A stretch of DNA of 64,000 nt from Bifidobacterium moraviense (GCF_012932365.1 NZ_JAAIIH010000001.1:186001-250000); one strand, 5' to 3'. Shown: positions 40,438 to 50,043, counted from the first letter of the stretch. Program-made: numbers and translations. The notes: a model not told the origin generated them from the sequence alone.

Positions 40438-41043
40438 ATGAATGACAATCTCGTACCAGAGCCGACGCCGTCCGTGTTCGACGCCGTCAACGGCGTACTC
40501 AAGGATGAGGAGGCCTCGCGCCGCGTGATGGCCAACCCGGCCCTCGCGGCAGGATTCCCCGGAGGACGTCCCGCCCCCGAGACCGAGCACAAGAACGAAT
40601 CCGGGCACGGCGCCGACGACTGCGGCTGCGGCGGACACGGGGCCGGCGCCTGCGGCTGCCAGGGCGAGGAATCGGATCCCGACATCCCGCTCAAGGCCGT
40701 CGATGACATCGGCCGCGCCACCGCGCAGGACGTCAAGGAGGCGCTGCATCAGGTCATCGACCCGGAGCTCGGCATCGACGTCATCGATCTGGGTCTGGTG
40801 TACGGCATCGAGATCGACGATCTGGGCCGCGCCATCATCACGATGACGCTCACCACGCCCGCCTGCCCGCTCACCGACCTCATCGAGGACGAGTGCGCCA
40901 GCGTGCTGGCCGGTCTGGTGGAGGAGTTCCGCATCGACTGGACGTGGACGCCGCGCTGGACCATGGCGAAGATCACGCCCGAAGGCCGCGAGCAGCTCGC
41001 CGCGCTCGGCTTCAACTTCGACGCGATGCCCTACCAGCAGTGA
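40438..41043 (+). CDS. MIP18/PaaD-like iron-sulfur assembly factor (SufT-like)
   Basis: A 201-aa protein whose C-terminal two thirds (about 95-190) are a MIP18/DUF59 domain: EALHQVIDPELGIDVIDLGLVYGIEI and TMTLTTPACPLTDLIEDEC. Such proteins help mature [4Fe-4S] targets, and this position at the end of suf operons is common. The odd feature is a Gly/Cys/His-rich insert at about residues 55-77 (ADDCGCGGHGAGACGCQG), with four cysteines and two nearby His that could bind a metal ion. AGTGGAGCTGACC precedes the ATG. It is followed by the bidirectional terminator with glgC. Confidence 0.88.
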   Translation: MNDNLVPEPTPSVFDAVNGVLKDEEASRRVMANPALAAGFPGGRPAPETEHKNESGHGADDCGCGGHGAGACGCQGEESDPDIPLKAVDDIGRATAQDVKEALHQVIDPELGIDVIDLGLVYGIEIDDLGRAIITMTLTTPACPLTDLIEDECASVLAGLVEEFRIDWTWTPRWTMAKITPEGREQLAALGFNFDAMPYQQ

Positions 41044-41122
41044 GCCGACGGGCGAGCTAGTCCGGCGGACGTGTGCCGCCGGCACCCGTCCGGACGGCGC
41101 ATGATGATGCCGACGATATCCA

Positions 41123-41173
41123 GGGCATGAAGAAAGCCGCTCCTCCGAATGGGGAGCGGCTTTCTTCATGCCC
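41123..41173. terminator. 21-bp bidirectional terminator
   Basis: Bases 41123-41143 and 41153-41173 form a perfect 21-bp stem with a 9-nt loop. Flanking A and T runs are built into the stem (GAAGAAAGCC / GGCTTTCTTC), so it can work for both the suf operon and glgC. Confidence 0.92.
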
Positions 41174-41180
41174 TCGGACG

Positions 41181-42425
41181 TCAGTCGTCGACGATCGTGC
41201 CCTTCGGCACCACGGTGATGCCGTCAGGCGTGACCGTGAAGCCGCGCTCGATGTCGTGCTCGGTGTCGATGCCGACCGTCGAATTCTCAGTCAGCACGAC
41301 GTTCTTGTCCAGAATCGCCTTGTAGACGCGGGCGCGACGGTTGATCGTCACGTTATCGAACAGGATCGAGTCGACGATCTGCGACCACGAGTGGATGCGC
41401 ACGTTCGGGGAGAGCACCGAATGGTGCACCTCGCCGCCGGACACGATGACGCCGGGGGAGACGATCGAATCGGTGGCGTGGCCCAGACGGTCGCGGCCGG
41501 CGTGCACGAACTTGGCGGGCGGCAGGTTGCCGGACATCGTGTAGATGGGCCAGTCGGAGTTGTACAGGTTGAACTCGGGCACGTAGGCGATGAGGTCCAT
41601 GTGCGCGTCGTAGAACTGCTTGATCGTACCGACGTCGCGCCAGTAGGCGTGGTCCTTGTCGGTGGCGCCCGGGATCTCGTTCGTGGTGAAGTCGTAGACG
41701 CCGGCGGCGTTGCGGGCCGCGAAGTACGGGGCGATGTCGCCGCCCATGTCGTGCTTCGTGTCCTGCGCCTTCTCGTCCTTGGCGAGCGCGTCGAACAGCG
41801 CGTCCGTGTTGGCCACGTAGTTGCCCATCGAGGCGAGGATCGAGTTCGGATCGTCCGGCAGACCGGTGGTGTGCTCGGGCTTCTCGTGGAAGTCCTTGAT
41901 CATGTTCGGATGCTGCGGATCCACCTCGATCACGCCGAACGACTTGGAGGCGGCGATCGGCTGGCGGATGCCCGCCACGGTGAACTCGGCGCCGGAGTCG
42001 ATGTGCGCCTGCACCATCTGCTGGAAGTCCATGCGGTAGACGTGGTCGGCGCCGACGATGACCACGATGTCCGGCTGCACGTCCTCGATGATGTTGATGG
42101 TCTGGTAGATGGCGTCGGCCGAACCGAGGTACCAGTGCTTGCCCAGACGCTGCTGCGCCGGCACAGGCGACACGTAGTTGCCCAGCAGCGGCGAGAAGCG
42201 CCACACCTGCGAGATGTGACGGTCGAGGGAATGGGACTTGTACTGGGTGAGCACGATGATGTGCTGGTACCCGGAGTTCACGAGATTGCTCAGCGGAAAA
42301 TCGACCAGACGGAACACGCCGCCGAACGGCACCGCCGGCTTGGCGCGGTCGCGCGTCAGCGGCATCAGGCGAGTGCCTTCTCCACCTGCCAGAACGATGG
42401 ACAGAATTTTCGGATTCTTCGCCAT
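41181..42425 (-). CDS. glgC: Glucose-1-phosphate adenylyltransferase
   Basis: A 414-aa enzyme that makes ADP-glucose from ATP and glucose 1-phosphate, the committed step of glycogen synthesis. It starts [36 protein letters not shown], the nucleotidyltransferase signature. It has [21 protein letters not shown], and the catalytic-domain AYWRDVGTI. The C-terminal left-handed beta-helix has [20 protein letters not shown]. The site AAGGAAGGTAAC lies before the ATG. A 213-nt gap upstream carries its promoter. Confidence 0.97.
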   Translation of the reverse strand: MAKNPKILSIVLAGGEGTRLMPLTRDRAKPAVPFGGVFRLVDFPLSNLVNSGYQHIIVLTQYKSHSLDRHISQVWRFSPLLGNYVSPVPAQQRLGKHWYLGSADAIYQTINIIEDVQPDIVVIVGADHVYRMDFQQMVQAHIDSGAEFTVAGIRQPIAASKSFGVIEVDPQHPNMIKDFHEKPEHTTGLPDDPNSILASMGNYVANTDALFDALAKDEKAQDTKHDMGGDIAPYFAARNAAGVYDFTTNEIPGATDKDHAYWRDVGTIKQFYDAHMDLIAYVPEFNLYNSDWPIYTMSGNLPPAKFVHAGRDRLGHATDSIVSPGVIVSGGEVHHSVLSPNVRIHSWSQIVDSILFDNVTINRRARVYKAILDKNVVLTENSTVGIDTEHDIERGFTVTPDGITVVPKGTIVDD

Positions 42426-42638
42426 CAGTTACCTTCCTTCACTTCAGTTGTGCATCGCGTGTGCGACGTATGGTCACGATCATCATCTCCGCGCGTCCTT
42501 GCACCTCGATGCTGACGGTTCCCATCATTGCATGGATTGCTGACCGAATGAAGCATTGTGTGTCGTACCGGTTCGACGTGTCGCGGCGTCGGCGTGTCGC
42601 GATCCCGCGCCCGGGGGAGGGCGTCCCGTCGGCGAACG

Positions 42639-43508
42639 TCAGGAGACGCGGCGCGTGGCCCAGAAGGCGACCGCGCTGGAGGCGGCGACGTTGAGGCTGT
42701 CGACGTCGTGGCTCATGGGGATCTTGACCGTTAGGTCCGCGTCCGCGATGGTCCGTCGCGTCAGGCCGTCGCCCTCGGTGCCGAAGATCAGCGCGAGCCG
42801 TTCGATGTGGTCCGGATCCGCCGCGTCCGAACGCAGTCGCCGCGTCAGCTCGTCCATGGAGATCGAGTCGTCGGTGAGCGCCATGGCCACGGTCGTGAAG
42901 CCGAGCGACTTCAGTTCGGCCAATCCGCCGGCCGGCCAGTAGTGCGGGTCGTCGCCGCCGATGCGGGTCCACGGCACCTGGAACACCGTTCCCATGGACA
43001 CGCGCGCCGCGCGGCGGTACAGCGGGTCGCCGCACGAGGGCGTGACCAGCACCGCGTCCACGTCCAGCGCGGCGGCGGAACGCATGAGCGCGCCCACGTT
43101 GGTGTGGTCCACGATGTTCTCCATGACGGCCACGCGGCTTGCGCCCCGGCACACCTCCTCCACGCTCGGCAGCGGCCAGCGGCGCATCGCGCTCAGCGCG
43201 CCGCGGTGCAGCCGGTAGCCGGTGATCGACCTGAGCAGCTCGGGGCTCGCCACGTACACCGGCACGTCGTGACCCCAGTGCGCGTCGATGAACGCGAACT
43301 CGTCGGCCATGCCCTCGATCCACGGCTCCTCCACGAGCAGGGACAGCGGTTCGCGGCCGGCGGCCAGCGCGCGGTCGATGACCTTGGGGGACTCGGCGAT
43401 GAACAGCCCCTTGCTGGGCTCCAGACGGTTGCGCAGCTGGATCTCGGTGAGGTTGACGTAGGCGCCGACGCGCGGATCGTCGAGGGAATCGATGGTGATG
43501 AACTGCAT
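42639..43508 (-). CDS. SpoU (TrmH) family RNA 2'-O-methyltransferase
   Basis: A 289-aa SPOUT RNA methyltransferase. It has an N-terminal substrate-binding region (about 1-100) with NRLEPSKGLFIAESPKVIDRAL and a C-terminal knotted domain. The three SpoU motifs are ENIVDHTNVGALMRSAAAL, LIFGTEGDGLT and IPMSHDVDSLNVAASSAV. The target nucleotide (23S rRNA or tRNA) is not visible from the sequence. The ATG at 43508 has GGAAAGG upstream on the minus strand. It follows tRNA-Leu on the same strand, separated by a terminator. Confidence 0.93.
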   Translation of the reverse strand: MQFITIDSLDDPRVGAYVNLTEIQLRNRLEPSKGLFIAESPKVIDRALAAGREPLSLLVEEPWIEGMADEFAFIDAHWGHDVPVYVASPELLRSITGYRLHRGALSAMRRWPLPSVEEVCRGASRVAVMENIVDHTNVGALMRSAAALDVDAVLVTPSCGDPLYRRAARVSMGTVFQVPWTRIGGDDPHYWPAGGLAELKSLGFTTVAMALTDDSISMDELTRRLRSDAADPDHIERLALIFGTEGDGLTRRTIADADLTVKIPMSHDVDSLNVAASSAVAFWATRRVS

Positions 43509-43580
43509 GGCCGGCCTTTCGCAGGGACGTTTCGCCGGCGTGTCGCGGCCGTGCCGCCGCGTGCAGACGAACATACAAAA

Positions 43581-43604
43581 AGACCCTTGGTTTCCCAAGG
43601 GTCT
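43581..43604 (-). terminator. tRNA-Leu terminator
   Basis: On the minus strand AGACCCTTGG-gaaa-CCAAGGGTCT is followed by TTTTTG, a typical intrinsic terminator just after the tRNA. Confidence 0.9.
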
Positions 43605-43609
43605 CGCTG

Positions 43610-43697
43610 TGCCCGAGACGGGACTTGAACCCGTACGGTCGTATAAAATAACCACTAGCACCTCAAGCTAGCGCGTCTACCATTCCGCCACCCGGGC
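43610..43697 (-). tRNA. tRNA-Leu (anticodon GAG)
   Basis: An 88-nt class II tRNA. The acceptor GCCCGGG pairs with CTCGGGC, with A as discriminator. The D arm holds GGCGGAATGGTAGACGC. The anticodon stem CTAGC/GCTAG encloses loop TTGAGGT (anticodon GAG). A long variable arm follows, and the T arm has GTACGGGTTCAAGTCCCGTC. It reads CUC and CUU codons. CCA is not encoded. Confidence 0.95.
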
Positions 43698-43810
43698 AGG
43701 TGTCGTGTGGACAACGAGATGTAACTATAGCAACAAACCACAGGCGTGCAATTTTCGGCGTGTCGCTGGGGAATCCCGCGGAATTCCGCCCTTCCATTAG
43801 AGTGTCCGGT

Positions 43811-44605
43811 ATGACTGATGCCCTGTTTCTCTTCGATCCCGAGGCCGACGGCGTGCCGGTGAGCGCTGACGAGCTCAACACCGGCTGGACGCTCACCCTC
43901 CCCGCGGCGGTGCGACGCCACGCGCTGCAGTCCATGCGCATCGGCGTGGGGGAGACGCTGCAGCTGTCCGACGGCAGGGGGCTGCGCATCCGCGCCGTGG
44001 TGGACGACGCCGACGCCGGCGTGGTGCACGTGCAGGCCGTGGGGCGCGAACCCGAACCCGTGATCCGCCTCGCCCTCGTCCAGGCGCTCGCCAAGCAGGG
44101 GCGCGACGAGGAGGCCGTGGACGCGGCCACGCAGATCGGCGTGGACGAGGTGATCCCCTGGCAGGCGGACCGCTCCATCGTCAAATGGAAGGATGGCAAG
44201 ACCGACCGCAAGTGGGGCGCGGTGCTGGACGCCGCCACCGAGCAGTCCCGGCGCAGCTGGCGGCCCGCGCTGTCGGAGCACGTGTCCAGCAAGGGCGTCG
44301 TGGCGATCTGCCGGCGCGCCTGCGTGCACGGAGACATGGTCGTCGTGCTGCATCAGGACGCCAACGACACCTGGGACGGCGTGGAGCGCGCGGTGGCGGA
44401 GCTCGCCGACCGGTGCCTGCAGGACGGACGCGCACGCACCATCCACGTGGTCGTCGGCCCCGAGGGCGGCATCGCCGAGAGCGAGGTGCAGGCGTTCAAG
44501 GACGCCGGCGCGCACGTGTGCGTGCTGGGACGCAACATCCTGCGCGCGGCCACCGCGGGGCCGGTGGCCCTCACGCTGCTCTCCCGCGCGATCGGACGGT
44601 GGTGA
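43811..44605 (+). CDS. rsmE: 16S rRNA m3U1498 methyltransferase RsmE
   Basis: A 264-aa SPOUT methyltransferase that modifies U1498 of 16S rRNA. It has the PUA-like N-terminus with RHALQSMRIGVGETLQLSDG and the knot motifs IHVVVGPEGGIAESE and CVLGRNILRAATAGPVAL. The start MTDALFLFDP is picked since no Shine-Dalgarno exists further upstream. It may be leaderless (a TTAGAG box lies about 12 nt before). It heads the series rsmE-HIT-phoH-ybeY-corC-era, largely ribosome- and RNA-related. Confidence 0.93.
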   Translation: MTDALFLFDPEADGVPVSADELNTGWTLTLPAAVRRHALQSMRIGVGETLQLSDGRGLRIRAVVDDADAGVVHVQAVGREPEPVIRLALVQALAKQGRDEEAVDAATQIGVDEVIPWQADRSIVKWKDGKTDRKWGAVLDAATEQSRRSWRPALSEHVSSKGVVAICRRACVHGDMVVVLHQDANDTWDGVERAVAELADRCLQDGRARTIHVVVGPEGGIAESEVQAFKDAGAHVCVLGRNILRAATAGPVALTLLSRAIGRW

Positions 44606-44773
44606 GCGCGGCCCCGCACGGAGGAGGGACGGGAGCCCGACACCGGAAATTCGCCTGAACGTAACCCGACGCGGAGCGGACGATGCCGCGCAACCGCGGC
44701 GGAACGCAATAGCATAGAGCCATAGCAACTGATGCTTCGGTCTCCCGGCCGGAGCGCAACGGTAAGGAGCGCC

Positions 44774-45121
44774 ATGAGCGAAGCCAACGAAGCCAACGAC
44801 TGCCTGTTCTGCAAGATCATCGCCGGTGAGATCCCGAGCGCCAAGGTGTACGAGGACGAGACCACCTACGCGTTCAAGGACATCAACCCCAAGGCCAAGG
44901 TGCACGTGCTCGTGGTGCCCAAGCGCCACTACGCCAACGTGGCCGAACTCGCCGAGAAGGATCCCGCCGAGCTGGCCCACATCGCCGAGGTGGCCGCGTC
45001 CATCGCCCGGGACGCCTACAACGGCTCGTTCCGTCTGGTGTTCAACACCGGGCTCGACGCCGGACAGACGGTCTTCCACGTGCATGCGCACGTGCTGACC
45101 GGCGAGACGCTCGACGAGTAG
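44774..45121 (+). CDS. HIT family nucleotide hydrolase
   Basis: A 115-aa histidine-triad protein. It begins with ECLFCKII-type [21 protein letters not shown], with the zinc-region CxxC, and ends with the triad [14 protein letters not shown]. Related proteins hydrolyse purine nucleoside phosphoramidates such as AMP-lysine. GTAAGGAGCGCC precedes the ATG. The phoH start follows after 16 nt. Confidence 0.94.
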   Translation: MSEANEANDCLFCKIIAGEIPSAKVYEDETTYAFKDINPKAKVHVLVVPKRHYANVAELAEKDPAELAHIAEVAASIARDAYNGSFRLVFNTGLDAGQTVFHVHAHVLTGETLDE

Positions 45122-45137
45122 GAGGCGGCTGGACTCC

Positions 45138-46346
45138 GTGGCCACGACTACACGCACCATCACGCTTCCCCCGGAGCTCGATCCGGTCGCGGTGCTCGGC
45201 CCCGTCGACCAGGTCATCCGGGAGGTCGAACGGGCCTTCCCCGAACTGACGATCATCGTGCGCGGCAACCGCGTGGCGATCCTGAGCCGGTCCAGGGCCG
45301 CCGAGGCGCAGGCCGCGCAGGCCGAGGACGTGGTGAACACCATCATCCAGGCGGCATACACCGCCCCGATGGACGCCGACACCGTGCGGCGCATGCTCGA
45401 CCGTCGCGTCCTGCCCAACAGCCAGCACCACGCCGTCCCGCCCACGGCGCCGGCCGAATCCCGCGTCGCCCGCCGCGAGGCGACCGCGGATGCCCGACTG
45501 GCGTCGCCCATCGCGCCCGCGATGCGCGACGCGCGGGGCCCCGTCTCCGCCCGCCGCGACAGGCCGCGCGTGCCCGGCGTGATCACATACGCGCTGGGCG
45601 TGCCGGTCCGGGCCAAGACGCCCGGCCAGATCGCCTACGTCAACGCGATCGAGACCCACACCATCACCTTCGGCGTGGGCCCCGCGGGCACCGGCAAGAC
45701 GTATCTGGCGGTGGCCAAGGCCGTGCGCGCGTTCCAGGACCGGAAGATCCGCCGCATCATCCTCACACGTCCCGCGGTGGAGGCTGGGGAGAACCTCGGC
45801 TTCCTGCCCGGCAGCCTCACCGAGAAGGTCGACCCGTACCTGCGGCCGCTGTACGACGCGCTGTCGGACATGCTCGGCTCGGACCAGATGCGCCGGTATC
45901 TGGACGACGGCACCATCGAGGTGGCTCCGCTCGCCTACATGCGCGGCCGCACGCTCAACGACGCGTACGTGATCCTCGACGAGGCGCAGAACACCACCGA
46001 GCAGCAGATGAAGATGTTCCTCACGCGCCTCGGCTTCAACACGACGATGGTCATCACCGGCGACGTCTCGCAGGTGGATCTGACCGTGCCGAGGTCCGGT
46101 CTGGCGACGATCGAGGGCATCCTGGGAGGCATCGACGACATCGCGTTCGTGCATCTGGACGCCGGCGACGTGGTGCGCCACCGGCTCGTCGGCCAGATCG
46201 TGGAGGCGTACGATAGGCATGCGGCGATCGCCGGCGACCACAGCCGGATGCGCCGCGCCGGCCGCGGTTCGGACGGCCGCGCCGCCGACGGCACCGGCAC
46301 CGCAGACAGCACAGCGAGCACAGACAAGGATTCGGATGAGCGTTGA
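45138..46346 (+). CDS. phoH: PhoH-like ATPase
   Basis: A 402-aa PhoH-family P-loop ATPase, often found next to ybeY and linked to RNA metabolism. The N-terminal part (about 1-85) is a KH-like region ([31 protein letters not shown]). Walker A is [18 protein letters not shown], and Walker [23 protein letters not shown]. The C-terminal tail (about 370-402) is low-complexity Asp/Ser/Thr. GTG start is supported by GGAGGCGG 12 nt upstream. It overlaps ybeY by 11 nt. Confidence 0.94.
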   Translation: MATTTRTITLPPELDPVAVLGPVDQVIREVERAFPELTIIVRGNRVAILSRSRAAEAQAAQAEDVVNTIIQAAYTAPMDADTVRRMLDRRVLPNSQHHAVPPTAPAESRVARREATADARLASPIAPAMRDARGPVSARRDRPRVPGVITYALGVPVRAKTPGQIAYVNAIETHTITFGVGPAGTGKTYLAVAKAVRAFQDRKIRRIILTRPAVEAGENLGFLPGSLTEKVDPYLRPLYDALSDMLGSDQMRRYLDDGTIEVAPLAYMRGRTLNDAYVILDEAQNTTEQQMKMFLTRLGFNTTMVITGDVSQVDLTVPRSGLATIEGILGGIDDIAFVHLDAGDVVRHRLVGQIVEAYDRHAAIAGDHSRMRRAGRGSDGRAADGTGTADSTASTDKDSDER

Positions 46347-46869
46347 CGTGACCAATGAGACCTCGTGGCAGATCGATCCCAAGATCTTCTCGGATCTCGG
46401 CGTGTGGGTGATGGACCAGATGCGCGTGAGCACCCAGTCCGACCTGACGATCATCTTCTCCGATCCGGAGCCGATCGCCGAGCTGCACATGCGCTGGATG
46501 AGCCTCGAAGGCCCCACGGACGTGATGAGCTTCCCGATGGACGAGCTGCGTCCCGGCGACGGCCGCACGACGGTCGAGGGCATGCTGGGCGACATCGTCA
46601 TCTGCCCCTACGTGGCGGCACAGCAGGCCTCGGCGGCGGGACACTCCACGATGGAGGAGATGCTCCTGCTCACCATCCACGGCATGCTGCACCTGCTGGG
46701 ATACGACCACGTCACCGCCGACCAGGAGCGCCAGATGTTCGGCCTGCAGCGCCAGCTCCTGCTCACCTTCCTCGCGCTGCGTCCCGGGGCGCTGCCCGCG
46801 GCCACGCTGCCGCAGGACGCCCCCGACCTGCTCGCGCAGTACGACGAGGACGCCACGCGCGCCAAATGA
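46336..46869 (+). CDS. ybeY: Endoribonuclease YbeY
   Basis: A 177-aa zinc endoribonuclease for 16S rRNA 3'-end maturation and ribosome quality control. The metal-binding motif is [11 protein letters not shown], after [15 protein letters not shown] and LGDIVICPY. The C-terminal tail of about 35 residues is longer than in E. coli. The ATG lies inside the last codons of phoH. The overlapping arrangement implies coupled translation. Confidence 0.95.
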   Translation: MSVDVTNETSWQIDPKIFSDLGVWVMDQMRVSTQSDLTIIFSDPEPIAELHMRWMSLEGPTDVMSFPMDELRPGDGRTTVEGMLGDIVICPYVAAQQASAAGHSTMEEMLLLTIHGMLHLLGYDHVTADQERQMFGLQRQLLLTFLALRPGALPAATLPQDAPDLLAQYDEDATRAK

Positions 46870-46925
46870 CGCACCGACCGTAACGAACCACCAGAATCCA
46901 AGAAACCGGAGTTGACGAACACTCG

Positions 46926-48329
46926 ATGTTAGACCCTTCCATATTGGCCCTGACCGCATCGCTGATCATCGTCGCCGCACTGCTGGTGTGGCTGTCGCTG
47001 TCCATGGCCTCGGCGGAGGGCGCCGTGGCCCGCGTCACGCGCGCCAGCCTCAACAACCTCGCGCTCGAGGTGCAGACCGACGCCGAGCTGTCGCAGTTCC
47101 TGCGCATGAAGAAGCTCGACGCCATCCACAAGGTGCAGCGCTACATCGTCGACCGCTCCGCCACCTCCGGCTCGTGCGCGTTCTTCCGCATCGTGTGCAA
47201 CGTCATGGACGGCGTGCTCGTCGCGGTCATCGCGGCGCTGTTCGACGCGCCGATCTGGGCGGAGGTGCTCGCCGGATTCGTCTTCGCGCTGGTCGTGGGC
47301 GTGCTGTCGGTGCTGCTGCGTCCGCGCGTTACCGGATCGTTCAAGCCGCTGGACGCCATGCTGCGCCACCACCGCATCATCGGCATCGCCGTGGCGCTCA
47401 CGCCGTTCGCGCGCATCGGCACGAACAACGTCAGCCGCCGCATGGCCAAGGAGGCGGAGCTCTCGGACGAGGAGGAGCTGGAGAAGATGCAGCTCGAGCA
47501 GGGGCGGGCGATGATCGACCGCCTCGCCGAATCGAGCGACATCGATCCCGAGGTCTCCGAGATGCTGCGCAACGTGCTGTCCCTGTCCGAGACGCTCACG
47601 CGCGAGATCATGGTGCCGCGCACCGACATGATCTGCATCGAGCGCGACCAGACGCTGTCCGCCATGCTCAAGCTGTGCTCGCGCTCCGGCTTCTCTCGCG
47701 TGCCGGTCATCGGCGACGACGTGGACGACCTCATCGGCATCGCCTATCTCAAGGACGCGGTGCGCGCCACGGCGTTCAACCCGTCCGCGATGAGCCGCAC
47801 CGTGGACACCATCGCGCGCGACCCCCTGCTCGTGCCCGAGTCGAAGCCCGTGGACGACCTGTTCCACCAGATGCAGAAGCAGCGCCAGCACGTCGCCGTC
47901 GTGGTGGACGAGTACGGCGGCATCGCCGGCCTCGTGACCATCGAGGACACGCTCGAGCAGATCGTGGGCGAGCTCGAGGACGAGCACGACCGCACCCAGC
48001 ACGCCGAACCCGAACAGGTGGGCGAGCGCAAGTGGAAGCTGCCCGCGCGCACGCCCATCGCCGATCTCGAGGAGCTCTTCGAGATCGACATGGACGAGGA
48101 CGACGTGGACACCGTGTACGGCCTGCTCACCAAGGCGCTCGGCCGCGTGCCGATCGTCGGCGCGTCCGCGGTGACGCGCGGCCTGCGGCTCACCGCCGTG
48201 GATTCGGCCGGACGCCGCAAGAAGGTGTCCACGATCCTCGTCGAGCCCGCAGGATTGAATGATGATTCCGAGGATTCCGCCGCACAGAACGGCGACGGCC
48301 ATGACGACAAGGAGCATGATGAGCGATAG
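46926..48329 (+). CDS. CorC/HlyC-type CBS-domain membrane protein (CNNM)
   Basis: A 467-aa CNNM/CorC-like protein. The N-terminal DUF21 part (about 1-175) has three to four TM helices: ILALTASLIIVAALLVWLSLS, ALVVGVLSVLLRP and nearby. A CBS pair (about 220-345) has MVPRTDMICIERDQ and VVDEYGGIAGLVTIEDTLEQIVGELEDEHD. The C-terminal CorC transporter-associated domain is about 365-445. Such proteins are linked to Mg2+/Co2+ efflux; older labels call them hemolysins. It overlaps era by 11 nt. Confidence 0.92.
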   Translation: MLDPSILALTASLIIVAALLVWLSLSMASAEGAVARVTRASLNNLALEVQTDAELSQFLRMKKLDAIHKVQRYIVDRSATSGSCAFFRIVCNVMDGVLVAVIAALFDAPIWAEVLAGFVFALVVGVLSVLLRPRVTGSFKPLDAMLRHHRIIGIAVALTPFARIGTNNVSRRMAKEAELSDEEELEKMQLEQGRAMIDRLAESSDIDPEVSEMLRNVLSLSETLTREIMVPRTDMICIERDQTLSAMLKLCSRSGFSRVPVIGDDVDDLIGIAYLKDAVRATAFNPSAMSRTVDTIARDPLLVPESKPVDDLFHQMQKQRQHVAVVVDEYGGIAGLVTIEDTLEQIVGELEDEHDRTQHAEPEQVGERKWKLPARTPIADLEELFEIDMDEDDVDTVYGLLTKALGRVPIVGASAVTRGLRLTAVDSAGRRKKVSTILVEPAGLNDDSEDSAAQNGDGHDDKEHDER

Positions 48330-49308
48330 CGCAACCGAGACCGGCACCCAGACCGCGGGCGGGGAGACGCCCTATCGCTCCGGGTTCGTGGCCGTGGTGG
48401 GCCGCCCGAACGTAGGCAAGTCCACCCTCATCAACGCGCTCATCGGCTCGCAGATCGCCATCGCCTCGTCCCGCCCGGAGACCACGCGCAAGGCCATCCG
48501 AGGCATTCTCACCACCGACCACGCGCAGCTCGTGCTCGTGGACACGCCCGGCATCCACCGCCCGCGCACGCTGCTCGGCCAGCGTCTCAACGACGTCGTG
48601 GACGAATCCCTGGCGGACGTGGACGTGGTGGCGTTCCTGCTGCCCGCCGACCAGAAGATCGGCCCCGGCGACAAGCGCATCCTGTCCCGTCTGCGCTCCG
48701 ACTTCGCCGTCAAGCGCGACGACGGCACATGGCAGTGGAAGGTGCCCGTCGTCGCCATCCTCACCAAGATCGACACCCTCGGCCGCGACGAGCTCGTCGC
48801 CAAGCTCATCGAGCTCAACGAATTCGCCGACTTCGCGGACATCGTGCCCGTGAGCGCGCTCGGCGCCGACAACGTCGACGAAGTCAAGAAGGTGCTCGTC
48901 GAGCACACGCCCGAAGGCCCGCAGATGTACCCGGACGACCAGATCAGCGAGGAGCGTCCCGAGGACACCATCGCCGAACTCATCCGCGGCGCGTTCCTGG
49001 AGCGTCTGGACGACGAGCTGCCGCATTCGCTGGCCGTCGTCGTCGATTCCATCGACTATCCGTCCGACAACGAGACCGGCGAGGCCTACGACGGCAAGGC
49101 GCAGGTCAACGTGTCCATCTACGTGGAGCGCGACTCGCAGAAGCCCATCATCATCGGCAGGGGAGCGGAGAACCTCACGTACGTGAAGAAGAAGCTGCGT
49201 ACGCCCGTCAACCGCATCGTCGGGCGGAAGGCGCGCCTCGACCTGCACGTCAAGGTCGCCAAGGGCTGGCAGTCCGACCCCAAGCAGCTCGAAAGGCTCG
49301 GCTTCTAG
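48319..49308 (+). CDS. era: GTPase Era
   Basis: A 329-aa GTPase that binds the 3' end of 16S rRNA and helps 30S maturation. G1 is GRPNVGKSTL, G2 region RPETTRKAIRGIL, G3 DTPGIHRP, G4 LTKID. The C-terminal KH domain has IGRGAENLTYVKKKLRTPVNRIVG. AAGGAG at 48309 gives ATG 48319 at suitable spacing; the adjacent ATG at 48316 is too close. It ends the rsmE-era series. Confidence 0.97.
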   Translation: MSDSATETGTQTAGGETPYRSGFVAVVGRPNVGKSTLINALIGSQIAIASSRPETTRKAIRGILTTDHAQLVLVDTPGIHRPRTLLGQRLNDVVDESLADVDVVAFLLPADQKIGPGDKRILSRLRSDFAVKRDDGTWQWKVPVVAILTKIDTLGRDELVAKLIELNEFADFADIVPVSALGADNVDEVKKVLVEHTPEGPQMYPDDQISEERPEDTIAELIRGAFLERLDDELPHSLAVVVDSIDYPSDNETGEAYDGKAQVNVSIYVERDSQKPIIIGRGAENLTYVKKKLRTPVNRIVGRKARLDLHVKVAKGWQSDPKQLERLGF

Positions 49309-49366
49309 CTGATTCATGCGGCCTGTCGACGGCTCCTCGGATGGAGTCTTCGGCGCGGTTTTTCTA

Positions 49367-49416
49367 GGCTCCCCTCAGTCCGCGTTCGCGGACAGCTCCC
49401 CTCAAAGAGGGGAGCC
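49367..49416. repeat. Palindromic repeat family B, copy 1
   Basis: GGCTCCCCTCAGTC, then the small palindrome around TTCGCGGA, then CAGCTCCCCTC-aaa-GAGGGGAGCC. It forms two hairpins. Copy 3 at 49953 has the same orientation and nearly the same centre. Confidence 0.85.
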
Positions 49417-49440
49417 ATCGATACAATGCATACTTTTCCT

Positions 49441-49489
49441 GGCTCCCCTCTCCGAGGGGAGCTGTCGGCGAATGCCGACTGAGGGGAGC
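49441..49489. repeat. Palindromic repeat family B, copy 2 (inverted)
   Basis: GGCTCCCCTC-tcc-GAGGGGAGC followed by TGTCGGCgaatGCCGAC and TGAGGGGAGC: the same unit as copy 1 in reverse orientation. It lies 24 nt after copy 1 and 93 nt before the DUF559 gene. The region 49309-49366 between era and copy 1 has a T-tract near 49359-49363, perhaps the era terminator. Confidence 0.85.
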
Positions 49490-49582
49490 ATCGAGCCAGA
49501 ACCGCACGCAAGCACCCAAATCACATCCGTGTCATGCCACGCCGCCAAACGCCGTCGCGTGTTCGACGTATAGGCTTGCCGT

Positions 49583-49945
49583 ATGTCACCTGCATACGAT
49601 CAGCGCAACATCAAGCCCGCCAGACGTCTGCGCGCCAATATGACGCCATGGGAGCGCAAACTGTGGTACGGCCATTTGCGCGGTCGCCCCGAGCATTTTC
49701 GACGGCAGAAGCCCATCGGCGGATACATCGTCGATTTCAGCTGCGAACAGGCCAAGCTGGTCATCGAACTCGACGGCGGCGGCCATTATCATGCGGATCA
49801 GCATGAGCGGGATGTTGCGCGCGACGCTGATCTTACGGCATTGGGGATGCTGGTGCTGCGGTTTTCCAACCGCGATGTCGATCGCAATTTCGAGGGCGTG
49901 TGCGCTGTTATTGATGCCGCAGTGGAGCAGCGGATGCGGCAGTGA
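49583..49945 (+). CDS. DUF559 (Vsr-like PD-(D/E)xK) nuclease-domain protein
   Basis: A 120-aa single-domain DUF559 protein. The site is Glu24 in TPWERKLW, Asp51 in GGYIVDFSC and Glu62/Asp64 in KLVIELDGGGH, followed by the second conserved His region HYHADQHERD. It has the restriction-endonuclease-like fold. The GC content is lower than its neighbours and there is no obvious Shine-Dalgarno. It is bracketed by palindromic repeats (49367, 49441 and 49953), which suggests that gene and repeats travelled together. No methylase or partner gene is adjacent, so a stand-alone or domesticated nuclease is likely. Function unknown. Confidence 0.88.
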   Translation: MSPAYDQRNIKPARRLRANMTPWERKLWYGHLRGRPEHFRRQKPIGGYIVDFSCEQAKLVIELDGGGHYHADQHERDVARDADLTALGMLVLRFSNRDVDRNFEGVCAVIDAAVEQRMRQ

Positions 49946-49952
49946 GATGGGT

Positions 49953-50000
49953 GCTCCCCTCAGTCCGCGTTCGCGGACAGCTCCCCTCGGGGAGGGGAGC
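49953..50000. repeat. Palindromic repeat family B, copy 3
   Basis: GCTCCCCTCAGTC...CAGCTCCCCTC-gg-GGAGGGGAGC, same orientation as copy 1. It begins 7 nt after the DUF559 stop and likely acts as its terminator and as that of the convergent acyl-CoA ligase gene. Confidence 0.85.
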
Positions 50001-50043
50001 TGAGAAAAACAACGCGCCGAAGGCTCTGATGGGGAGCTTGGCC

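Noticed and set aside
49367..50000. CRISPR array
   Set aside because: Repeats are few, vary in orientation and length and are not evenly spaced; they are two-hairpin palindromes.
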